64,000 nt of DNA. Origin: Cryptomeria japonica. Its lineage: Eukaryota > Streptophyta > Pinopsida > Cupressales > Cupressaceae. A program made the position numbers and the translations under genes. Under the pieces are notes generated by a model. That model saw nothing but the letters and a program-made list of their open reading frames with translations, was not told the origin of the DNA and made no database searches. The stretch lies in assembly GCF_030272615.1 (NCBI RefSeq), contig NC_081414.1, positions 765,932,483-765,996,482 on the forward strand. The letters are read 5' to 3'. Position 1 is the first letter of the stretch, and every line of letters starts with the position of its first letter. Below are positions 1 through 10,090 of this stretch, piece after piece.

Positions 1-681
1 AACATACAACAACATCTACACCTTCGCATGTAAGAATACAAACATTCTTACAACAAGGTACTAGTACTTGTTTTACATTACAATCATTTTACATTTACAG
101 CATTCTCATTTCTTGGTTAATTCCAAAACTGGGGTTTGACCTAAGGGCAAACCCCTAATCCCTAACCCCCCAATCATCTTCACTTTTCTGTGTGTAGGTT
201 GCAGGTACGCGGCTGTAATTGAAGATCTAGAATCCTTGTGCAGAGACGAACAGATCCCCCTTCGTTTCGCGGATTTTTCGGAGGACCGTGTGCATGCCAG
301 GCGCCATCATCCCATCAACTTTCACTCAAATTTGCAGGACAGCACCGTCTCGACATTTTACTGCTAATTCCAGGTCTGCAGCTTCATCCTATATCCCTAT
401 CTCAGTTTATAAGCGAATCTTTCTCACTTTCTATGCATTCCTAGCTTGATCCTTCTATCTACATTCTTTACAAAAGAGGGTAGCCTTGCTGTCTTAACCC
501 TTGAAACTCATTTATAATCCAATCTTGCATTGTGTGGGATTGGATCTTGTGGGCTTCAACCCCTCTTTTGAATGTAAAGTCTCCCCTAAGTGAAAACCGT
601 CAACCCTAGTGACCTCCTTCCCCTCTCCTTGGAGTGGTGGGGGGGAACACTTAGGGTTCGCTCATGATTTTCCGCTTTACA
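1..681 (+). repeat. 5' LTR of element A (3' part, cut by window edge)
   Basis: Matches 6556-7236 at about 97% by hand count. It ends in CGCTTTACA immediately before the primer-binding site, giving the usual CA terminus. The missing 532 bp would hold most of U3 and the TATA box, judged from the complete 3' copy. A hairpin described under findings occupies 283-312. Confidence 0.92.
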
Positions 682-684
682 TTT

Positions 685-702
685 TGGTGAACCCGACGTG
701 AA
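685..702 (+). promoter_or_regulatory. Primer-binding site, tRNA-Trp type (element A)
   Basis: TGGTGAACCCGACGTGAA begins three bases after the LTR end. As I recall the plant tRNA-Trp(CCA) 3' end including CCA, all 18 positions are complementary. This is where minus-strand DNA synthesis would be primed. Element E has a decayed version of the same site. Confidence 0.8.
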
Positions 703-1081
703 CATCCTTTCTGATTATTCATGGTTGGATCTGAAAATTGGATGCCTTGATTACATTTCCATGTTTGATCTTTTGCAAATTTTAGAGGTTAATTGCATAA
801 AACCCTAAATTTTCTTTCTAGTAATTGAGCTTGCGAAATGTTTAATGGTTAATGCTTGTTTCAGATTTACCCTTCTATTGCAAACTATCAATTCATATTT
901 GTGCTTTAATTCTAAAAATTAAGTGGTTAAGTTTCAAAACCCTAATTTTTAAAAACCCTCTTGATTCAACCGTTGACTGACAATTTCACTAATCAAAACA
1001 TCTCCAAATCAGCTGTAACTTTGGATTCCGCAATAAAATCATAATATCTTTCATCCCTGAAAATTTGGAAAAAAGTTGCGA

Positions 1082-1111
1082 GGACCGTGTGCACTCCAGG
1101 CGCCATCGTCC
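1082..1111 (+). repeat. Leader hairpin, copy 1
   Basis: Arms GGACCGTG and CATCGTCC flank a 14-nt loop. The six-base palindromes GTGCAC (1089-1094) and GGCGCC (1099-1104) fall at the two ends of the loop. It lies within the duplicated leader segment 1037-1145. Confidence 0.6.
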
Positions 1112-1703
1112 CCGACATTTTTTCTGAAATTTCGGGAGCTAGATCTTACTGTATTTTTATGCTAAAATCCAAAATTTTGGCTGATTTTATCAATTACAAC
1201 ACTTTCAAAATTAAAGTCAAAGTTGGTCTAGTGATTGCTTGGATTAAGGCTTCTAATCATTCAAAAATTGGTGAAATTGAAATTTTGTGTCAAAATTATG
1301 TTCTTACTGTCCTAAATCTGAAAAGTGTGTCGGCATTCATTCGAAATTTCAGTGCTTTATTCAAATTCTTGCAATTTGTGACTTTTGAAATTAAGTGCTT
1401 AATTATACCAACTTTGATTTTCGCTTTCAAAATTGAATTTTGCGTGAAATTGAGTCAACTTTTAAAATTCAAAACTTGCATTGCTCTTAACATTCCCTCT
1501 AAAATCATAAAATTCAAAATTTCAGTTTCCCTCTCTTTTTCAAAATTCAAATTTTGCATTTTTCGACAATTTTGGTAGGGTTCAATTTCGAGATTGCAAC
1601 TTTAATTTGGCCTATCTACAGATCATAAAATCACTCAATTTTTTTAGATTAGCTCTAAAATCATCATAACTTTCATCCCTGCAAATTTCAAAAAAAGTTG
1701 CGA

Positions 1704-1733
1704 GGACCATGTGCACTTCGAGCGCCACGGTCC
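1704..1733 (+). repeat. Leader hairpin, copy 2
   Basis: Arms GGACCATG and CACGGTCC flank a 14-nt loop that retains GTGCAC (1711-1716), while the second palindrome is degraded to AGCGCC. It lies within the duplicated leader segment 1659-1768. Confidence 0.6.
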
Positions 1734-1860
1734 CTGACATTTTTTCCGAAATTTTGGGAGATTGTCGTGATTGCATTTAACAGCTTAAATCTAGGAGATT
1801 GGCTGATTTTACTGAAATTTGCTACCTCAAAATTCAAAATCTTCTCTCTTTCTCTAGTGC

Positions 1861-4800
1861 ATGAGTTTTACAACAATAAGCCCTACTTACACTATTCCCG
1901 TTAGACGAAGCCTTAGAATTAAGTCTTTCCAAGGTTTAATTACTGAGGAGATGGAACCTAATTTGAATGGCCTTTTTAACGAGGACACGGGTAATTCCTC
2001 TAATCCTCCTAATGATGAAGAAGCTCTCCATGAGGTTTCTATAGAACAACTTTCAAAATTGGATAACCAATTTGATGATTTTCGACAATGGATGTCTCAA
2101 GAATACCCCGATAGTCAAGCTCTTTCATTAATTGAGGGTCTAAAACATATGCTTCAAAGTGATAAGAATGGAATTGATATTTTGCGTAGTATTGCACACA
2201 TTGTGGATTCGAATGTGATGCCTATGAAGAGTTGTGCCGAAACTTTAGGTTATACACAACCTCCTACTCAAGTCAATCATTCTATTCCTCTGACAACTTC
2301 TATTGCTAGCATACCAACCTTTACATCAAACACAATGACTACTTCTATACAAGACATTCCGCCTATGATCACCAGTCATGGGGGCAATCCTTCCTCTTCA
2401 ATTAACCCTCTTCCTTCATTCAATCCAACTTCTTCATTCATTCCTTCAATGAGTGTTCCTATTACATCTCCACAAATGAACATGACACAAGGGGGCAATT
2501 CATTCAAGCATTCCATTCCTCCTTGTAGTGTTCCTCTTTTCCAATCCTCTCCTATGACTAACTATCATAGTGTCCCGCCACCCTACTCTTTACCTTCTTT
2601 CAATAACATAACACCTCCATCTCAATCTAACACATCTAATATGAACTCTTCGACTGAAGCGACCATTAACAATCTTGCACAAACTGTCTCTTCCTTGTAG
2701 CAACAAATTGCCTCTATGAATCAATCTAAGTTTAGTGTGCCCACATTTGATGTTGCGAGCCCACTTTCTCTTGACATTGTTCGAGCTATTCCCACTAAAC
2801 ATGTTGAAATCCCGCATTTGGAGCTTTATAATGGTAAAGGTGATCCTCTAACACATGTTAAGACTTTTCAAACAATATTTACTGATTTTTCTTATGACCA
2901 AAGGTTGCTTGCAAAACTGTTTACTGGAACATTAAGAGATAAGGCCCTACAATGGTATTGCTCGTTGCCTTCTTATTCTATCACTTCTTTCGAACAACTT
3001 GCAAATGCTTTTATTCAACAATTTCAAAACAATATAAGTCCTAAAGTTACTTTGATTGATTTAATGCATTGTAAACAAGGTGTTAAAGAAAAAGTGACTG
3101 ATTTCATTGGTAGATATAAGCATTTGTATGCTCAAATCTCTTTTCCAGTGCCTGACAATGATATTCAAAGAATCTTTATTTCTAATTTACAAAAAGATAT
3201 TCAAGATAAACTTCTATTTTCTGAGTTTACTTCTTTCCAACAGTTGTGTGCAACTCTTCACAATTATCAACTGATTGTGAGTCAAATGGAACAAGCAAAT
3301 CCTATGGCTCCGAGTGATAAGGGTGATAGTACTCAACAACCATTTGGAAAGTTTAAACCAAACAGAGAGTCCGTTAAGTTCAATGAAAACATCATCAACA
3401 ACAATGTGAATGCAGCATCAGGTGTGCCTCCTATTTCTAAGTTTTTCAAGAAAGAAAGAAAGTTTACTCCTTTGAATGAATCATTGCATAGTATTATGAA
3501 TAAGTTATTGGAACAAAATGTGCTTACTCTTCCTCCTATAAGGCAAATCGATCCTACAAAGATTAATTCACCCTATTTTGATAACAAATCTTTTTGTCAA
3601 TTTCATCGTCAACCTGGGCATGATACTGAAAAATGTTTTGCTTTAAAGGGTAAAATTCAAGATTTGATTGATAATAATACTATCTCTGTTTCTGGAGTGA
3701 ATGATAAAGGCAACACATCTGTAGCTCCTCCTAACCAAAATCTTCAGATTTTTACTGATTCATTACCTTCTCATACCTCTAATGCGATTGAGGCTAATGA
3801 TTCTTCTTTCTCATCTGATGGTCTTGTGTCTATGACTCCGAATGTGATTAACTTTGTAGAGCAGCAAGAAAACCCTAAAGAACCTTCCATCACATTTGAT
3901 TCTAGTGAAACTATCAGGGCACCTGATGGTCCTTTATATATAGTTGCAAAAGTCAAGAATACACCTTGCCGTGGAGTGCTTATTGATCCTTCGTGCATGG
4001 TTAATGTTATTACTGAAGAATTTCTTTTTACTTTGCAATTGAATCAAGTGATCTATGACAAAATAGATGTGATTGTGAAATTATTTGATGCATTTTCTTC
4101 TCCTGCAATTGGTTCTATTACATTACCTATTGAGGTCCATAACAAATCCCTTGATGTGAACTTTGCTATTATTCCTTCATTCGAACAATTTCGTGTGAAG
4201 CTTGGCTATCCTTGGCTATCTTCCATGAAAGCTATTGCTTCTCCTATTCATAAGTGTTTGAAATTTCCCCATAATGGTGAAGTTGTTACTATCAATCATA
4301 GTCTCTTTAAACCAGCTGAAAGAACTTCTAGCATTCCTATTGATTATTTTTGGCCTAAACATTTCCAATCTCTTCCTCCGCGAAGTGATCATCTTTTCAA
4401 ATCTTATCAAAAGTGGAAAATAGATATGATCCTATCTCTAAGTGAACCTAGAACACCCAAACTTGATATTCTTATCGTTCTTGAGAAGGAAGTTCTTCCT
4501 TTGAAAGATAAAACTAATGTCTTTCCTCAAGAAGATTCCCAACTCATTCCTATGGATGTGACTATGTCTAATAAACCTTCTAAAAGTAGGCCTATACCTC
4601 CTCGTCATGATGGACTTGGTCTCCTTCCTAAACCAAATATTCCTCCTTTATACGGAGCAGTTCCTCCTCCTTCTTTTTATAGAGAGAAGAGACCTTCCTC
4701 TTCTCCTATTATCCAGCCTAAGAGACCACAACCTAAACACCCAAATGATAAGGATGAGAACATTCCTCCTCCTCAATCTTCTCCACTCCCTACTAAGACT

Positions 4801-5280
4801 AGACGAAATCGTTCTGCACGTGAACGCCGACGAAAGCGTCGTCTTAGAGCTCAGGCAGCTGCTTCTCAAACTTTACAATCTCCAAAAACACCTTCAACAA
4901 GCATTATTCCATTTTCTCCAAAATCTCCTAAACATAAGATGCATGATGGTTTTGATCCTGTGTGAGTTAAAGATCCTATTTTTATAAATCTTGATGATGA
5001 TATAGATGAAAATGTTATTCATGATGAAAATGTTACTTCTCTTGCTTCTGATAGTGAATATGAACTTGTTGATATTGATAACCATTTATCTAACAAATTT
5101 TCTAAAGCACTTATCCTAGCTCCTAGACAAGAACAACGTGGCTTGGAACATGAACATAGCCCTTGTTTGGATCTTGTGATAGCTCCATCTGCTGTGTTGG
5201 ATGTTCCTCCTCTAGCGTGTTCCCTGCCTTCCTGAAACATTGATCAGCAAGATCGGGGGGTAGATGACGTGCTAGACTAG
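1861..5280 (+). pseudogene. gag: Gag-protease-like polyprotein of element A, three in-frame stops
   Basis: One frame of 1139 codons from ATG 1861 to TAG 5278-5280, broken by TAG at 2698, TGA at 4963 and TGA at 5233. An in-frame stop at 1855 supports the start. The first 280 residues are low-complexity, rich in Pro, Ser, Thr and Asn. A retrotransposon Gag domain follows (GKGDP near 2836, ALQWYCSLP near 2947). A zinc-knuckle variant, CQFHRQPGHDTEKC, lies near 3597. A protease-like part lies at about 3920-4300; its catalytic motif reads LIDPS, not D-S/T/G-G, so activity is doubtful. The tail is Pro-rich, then strongly basic (TRRNRSARERRRKRR near 4796), then acidic. I do not recognise the tail. 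It takes the place of the RT-integrase block of full elements, so a nucleic-acid-binding role is a guess. Confidence 0.85.
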
Positions 5281-6010
5281 TTTCATTAGCATAGCAGATT
5301 CTTTCCTCCTCTCTTGTGTTACTTCTTCTATGTGTTATTCTCATTCTTCTATTCATTGTCCTTAGTGTTGTCAACTTGAGGACGATGCAAAGCATTGTGA
5401 CCTCTTTTGGTCTCTCTCATGTTGACTCAAAAGACACATGTGTTCCCTTCTTCTAGGTGACCTTCCTTGATTGGGGAATGAAGAACAATTATGCATACAT
5501 ACATATGATATACATGAATTATCATACAGCATACTGACCCCAAGGAAAGTGAAGTCACCTTGTTCTTTGTGTTTTGTGTCTATTATCCTTGGGCTTATCT
5601 CACACTTGGGGGCTAAATCCTTGTGATAACGTGCTCCTTTCCTTCTCATTTCCTATATGTATCACTACCTTAAAGCAATCACCCCCGTTGAGGTGTGTGC
5701 GATCGCTTTAACGTAGGGGGGCATACACCCCGTCTATCCCTTCAGGATACTTGAAAATTTCTTGGCGAACTTAGCTTTGCCTTCAAAATTTTTGGTATTT
5801 TTCTTGCATGACTCATAGTGAGGGAACTTTACTACTGACAGTCATGGTTCTCCCTCGTGATCTTCCCTTTTACTTTGTCAATCGAAGTCGTAAGATCCTT
5901 AGTCCACTGGGGGCTTGGTGTGTCTTGCCTCCTTGACGTGGTGAAAGTCTTTCAATGTTGTTTCCTTGTACTTTATCGGAAGTATGAGCGTACGCTTATA
6001 CTCCCGCTAA
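5281..6010 (+). other. 3' non-coding region of element A
   Basis: No coding signal. It contains two polypurine-like words, TTGGGGGCTAAA near 5604 and CTGGGGGCTT near 5911, resembling the tract next to the 3' LTR. A near-perfect 22-nt palindrome around 5982-6003 (AGTAT and ATACT around AGCGTACGCT) sits just before the polypurine tract. Confidence 0.6.
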
Positions 6011-6023
6011 AGTGGGGGCTAAA
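6011..6023 (+). promoter_or_regulatory. Polypurine tract of element A
   Basis: AGTGGGGGCTAAA abuts the TGTAGCATCC start of the 3' LTR. It is the expected primer for plus-strand DNA synthesis. Confidence 0.75.
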
Positions 6024-6192
6024 TGTAGCATCCTAAAATTGCGACACTTGCAATTTCAACTGCATTTGGGTCTTCACGACGGCGACGCAACACTAAACCT
6101 GATGGAGACCCCGAAACTTGTCCATGACATCAAAAACTGCATTTTCTTGCACCCTGGCCTGATCCTCCTTGCACCCTGCTATCCCGGGAGGT

Positions 6193-6221
6193 GGGACCAG
6201 AGTGCCCAGCGCCCTGGTCCC
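6193..6221 (+). repeat. U3 hairpin in the 3' LTR of A
   Basis: Perfect 8-bp stem GGGACCAG/CTGGTCCC with a 13-nt loop containing AGTGC and GCGCC. It has the same layout as the leader hairpins, although its arms differ from theirs. Confidence 0.6.
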
Positions 6222-6343
6222 TGGCCCTATTTTGGGCCCAATCTCTTATGGGGCTTCGGGTCTTTTAGTTTGCAAATTGGAAAATATTGTTTCCTGGTCG
6301 ACCTAAGGTCGGAAAAATCAGTCTATCAACCTTAATTGGCAAG

Positions 6344-6350
6344 TATATAA
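6344..6350 (+). promoter_or_regulatory. TATA box of element A LTR
   Basis: TATATAA lies 320 bp into the LTR in an otherwise unremarkable context. It is the likely core promoter, and transcription would start about 25-35 bp downstream. Confidence 0.55.
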
Positions 6351-7236
6351 ACTACATTTCCTCTCCCATTTTAAAGGATGGTAAAAAAGGTGGAAGCGAT
6401 ACTCAAATACTCAAACATTCAAGCATTCAAGCATTCAAGCATTCCTTCAAGCAATTGATCATTCTAAGTCTCCATTCAAGGCTAGGTGTTGCATTCAAGA
6501 CAAGGATTCAACCATTGAAGAGGAGATCACATACCACATACCACATACAACATACAACATACAACAACATCTACACCTTCGCATGTAAGAATACAAACAT
6601 TCTTACAACAAGGTACTAGTACTTGTTTTACATTACAATCATTTTACATTTACAACATTCTCATTTCTTGGTTAATTCCAAAACTGGGGTTTGACCTAAG
6701 GGCAAACCCCTAATCCCTAACCCCCCAATCATCTTCTCTTTTCTGTGTGTAGGTTGCAGGTACGCGGCTGTAATTGAAGATCTGGAATCCTTGTGCAGAG
6801 ACGAACATATCCCCCTTTGTTTCGCGGATTTTTCGGAGGATCGTGTGCACGCCGGGCGCCATCGTCCCGTCAACTTTCACTCAAATTTGTAGGACAGCAC
6901 CATCTCAACATTTTACTACTAATTCCAGGTCCGCAGCTTCATCCTATATCCCTATCTCAGTTTATAAGCGAATCTTTCTCACTTTCTATGCATTCCTAGC
7001 TTGATCCTTCTATCTACATTCTTTACAAAAGAGGGTAGCCTTGCTGTCTTAACCCTTGAAACTCATTTAGAATCCAATCTTGCATTGTGTGGGATTGGAT
7101 CTTGTGGGTTTCAACCCCTCTTTTGAATGTAAAGTATCCCCTAAGTGAAAACCGTCAACCCTAGTGACCTCCTTCCCCTCTCCTCGGAGTGGTGGGGGGG
7201 AACACTTAGGGTTCGCTCGCGATTTTCCGCTTTACA

Positions 7237-10090
7237 GAAGATTAATGCATTGGTGATATGTTGATGGGACTGCCCTCATTTCATGAATCCAAGGACATCC
7301 TAGCAATATGTTATAAGTGAGATCTAGATCTAGGACTTGACAAACCACATCCTTTGTAACTAGCCCAACTCTGATAGGCAATGTGATTGTGCCCTTGGAC
7401 GAATGTTCTTCATCATCATATGCCTTGATGGTGATTTGATTTGTAGAATTCATAGCTTTGTCAGAATATCCCAATTGTTTAACTGTGTTCAATGTACAAA
7501 TGTTTAGACCAGCTCCTCCATCTATCAGGACTCACTTTATTCGATGTTTGTGTATGAAGGATTCAACGTGTAGAGGTGTATTATGTGGCTGACTTACGGA
7601 GGCGTCATCGGCTTCTATGAAGGTAAGGGAATATGGAATGGAAAGGTATCCCACCATGGCTTGAAACTGGTCCACATTCAGATCAATAGGAACGGCAGTG
7701 TCTCTCAAGATTTTGTCAAGAATAGCTTTATGAGTGGGGGATATGCGTAAGAGCTCAAGGATGGAGATGAGTGCGGGTGTCTTCTCTAACTGTTCTACAA
7801 GGTCATACTCAGGTTTGGTTGATGAAGAAGCAGTGTTTTTAGTTGAAGCACCTGGCAAAGTGATTTTACCTCAACGAGTTGTAACATGACATTCAGAGGT
7901 AGGTTCGGAAGAAGATCCAACACCTTTCAGAACGATCTTGGGTCTCTGGGTAGAATTCTCAAGGGTTTTGTCCTTGATGATAATGGTAGAGACGTAATTG
8001 TCCATCGAAATGTGATTGATGGTTGAATCATAGTTATAAGATGCTCTGGTATAGTTGGTTTGATCATCTGTGGCTTTAGCTTTTCCCTTGTCATGTTTTG
8101 GGAATGGTTCCTTAAACATCTCATGTTCTTGATTGGATGAGTGTCCCTCAATCTCAATGTCACCTCTATCAATGAGATCTTGTACGATGTTCTTTAGTTG
8201 ATGACAATTTCCTATCTTATGGCCCTTTCTCTTATGAAATTCACAATACTCATCATCATTCCACCAATTTGGTTTAACCTTTGGTTCATATGGGGGAAAA
8301 TCTGGAATAGTGATTACCTTGTTTGCCACTAGCTTTTTGAAAACTGACTCAAGTGGTTCTCCCAATGGGGTGTACTTCCTTCATGATCTGGAAGTTGTTT
8401 GAGTATTCACTTGATTGTTTGTAGAACTTGATCCCGAAAAGATGAATTTGGGTCGCACTATGTTGGCATCAACAACACCATCATTGACTGTGTTCTTGTT
8501 TTTATTCCAAAATCTCAGCTTGTCTTTTCCCTTAAAGTCATCTTTGTTTTCTTTGAATATCTTAATAATTCCTTGTTCAATTAGGACCTTTTCTGTTGCT
8601 AAGCCTTTTTCAATGACGTCCTTGAAGGTGGACAAACAAGCTTTCCTTAGATCATAGCCAATGTCTTTGTTAACATTTTGGGTGAACATTTCTACCATTT
8701 GTTTTTGTGGAATTTCACAAGAGCATCGGCTAGCTAGATTTCTCCATCTTTGTAAAAATGATGCAAAAGACTCTCCCTCTTTTTGCTTGGTGTTGCACAA
8801 AGTAGTGACTGATATGTCTATCTCTATATTGTAGGAGAAATGTTGAATAAATGCCTCTGCTAAGTCACCCCATGACTTAATGCCAGGTGGAAGTTGGGAG
8901 AACCATTCCATTGCTTGATCACCTAAGCTTTGTGGGAATAATCTTATCAAATATGTCTCTTCTGAAGCTACCTCAATGCAAGCTATGAAAAACTGTCTTA
9001 TGTGTGCCTTAGGATCCCCTTTTCCTCTATACTTATCAAACTTAGGCGTCACAAAGTGTGTAGGAAATGGAGGCATTGGAATGCTTTTGTCAAATGGATA
9101 GGGACATATGTCTCTCATTGTGTATGTTGGCTTTGATGTATTTATGTCCTCCATTTTCTTTTGTAAGTCCCTGATTTGTTGCTCCAAATTGTTCTTAGGT
9201 GGAGATTGACTTCTTGGACCATACCCCATGCTTGAGGCACCAATTGGAGGAGAAGCATGTTGTATATATGGATGATATTGATCATACACATGTTCATATC
9301 GAGGAGGTCTATAGTGATGCTGCATATATGGACCACTTGGTATAGATTCATGTTGAGGAATGAAATATCTATTTTGTCCATGTATACCATACTCTACAGG
9401 CATGTCATGTTCTAATGTGTTGCCCCCAAATTTGACACGGGGTTTCCTTGTGTCCAAATTTTGAGTATGCCTTTGAATATCCAATTTCTTTGGTGGTTGG
9501 TCCGTAGCATTGATATGTGATTGAGCATATTTCTCTGCATAAGACTTCAATAATGGTCTATGAAGGTGAGTATCATATGCTTGACCATGTGTATGTGGGA
9601 CCTCTGGTTTTTGAAACAAAGATGATGGTGATTCAGGCACAAGATGTGGTCTTCTATTGCCTCCACAATTAGGCCTCCTTTGATCCATGTTGGAGTGAGG
9701 TTGTTGCAAAGGTCGATTTTCCATTATTTGAGACATGTCAAAATCATGAGGTATCTTGGCTCCACTTTGTGCCATCATTTGTAAGAAGTATTGTCTATCC
9801 CTCCTCATTATTTCCTCAACCAATCAATTGAAATGGGGATCCATAATGGATTCTTCCACATCTGCTGAATGTACTGAAAAGTTGTCCATTTCATCATTGT
9901 GTGTATCATTGTTGTTTGTAGTGTCCATGTTCTCAACATTTGGAATGTTTCTATAAGCATCCATGTCAGGTAATGTAGCATGATCAGAATTGAAAAAGAT
10001 ATCATTGTCATACTCATAAGAACTCATGTTTGCAGACTCTTGAGCCTCTTTAGTTTCTCTCCTAGATTTTTGAAGATGGGTTTCAACCAT
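7237..10090 (-). pseudogene. gag: Gag-protease of element B, four TGA stops, truncated by A
   Basis: One uninterrupted reading frame from ATG 10090 to the junction with A, with only four stops, all TGA (9824-9826, 8381-8383, 7868-7870, about 7529-7531). At the first and last of these, element E has CGA, so they are most simply CpG transitions. Order: acidic N-terminus, Gag core with KYRGKGDP (near 9030) and EWFSQLPPG (near 8900), the zinc-knuckle variant CEFHKRKGHKIGNC (near 8240), then protease with an intact LIDGGAGLNICTL active-site motif (near 7515) and a YNILLG motif. Apart from the stops it is remarkably well kept. Gag would have packaged element RNA in cytoplasmic particles, and the protease would have matured the polyprotein. 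Confidence 0.88.

Larger units (their letters stand above)
703..1860 (+). other. Untranslated leader of element A
   Basis: AT-rich leader between the primer site and gag with no convincing coding. The open frame at 1087-1578 is low-complexity, dominated by F, K, I and L, and has no match in the other elements. A segment of roughly 110 bp occurs twice, at about 1037-1145 and 1659-1768. Each copy carries a hairpin with a GTGCAC loop word, also found in both LTRs. Confidence 0.7.
1..7236 (+). mobile_element. Element A: Gypsy-type LTR retrotransposon with gag/protease only
   Basis: The 681 bases at the left edge repeat at 6556-7236 with no net length change, so these are the two LTRs. The 3' copy is complete (6024-7236), which puts the true 5' end about 532 bp left of the window. 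Between them lie a tRNA-Trp primer site, a leader of about 1.16 kb, one gag/protease-like frame (1861-5280), a 730-bp 3' non-coding stretch and a polypurine tract. No RT, RNase H or integrase motif appears in any frame, so it must have depended on a related element. My hand count is about 21 differences across 681 LTR positions, most of them transitions. It sits inside the protease gene of element B. Non-autonomous gag-only plant elements are called TR-GAG; this one also has a protease-like region and an Arg-rich tail. Confidence 0.9.
6024..7236 (+). repeat. 3' LTR of element A, complete (1213 bp)
   Basis: Runs TGTAGCATCC to CTTTACA. Features in order: a hairpin at 6193-6221, a TATA box at 6344-6350, a CATTCAAG tandem (four units near 6417-6443), CATAC(C/A)A repeats near 6531-6568, and the hairpin at 6838-6867 shared with the leader. 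The right junction goes straight into the protease frame of element B. The five bases after it are GAAGA, but the matching left copy lies outside the window. Confidence 0.92.

Noticed and set aside
1087-1578. Open frame of 163 codons in A's leader
   Set aside because: Composition is low-complexity F/K/I/L, reflecting AT-rich repeats such as AAAATTCAAAATT; no homologous frame in the other elements.
4607-4987. Second open frame overlapping A's gag tail
   Set aside because: It is an out-of-frame shadow of the Pro/Arg-rich tail; Leu-rich composition follows from CCT/CTT runs.
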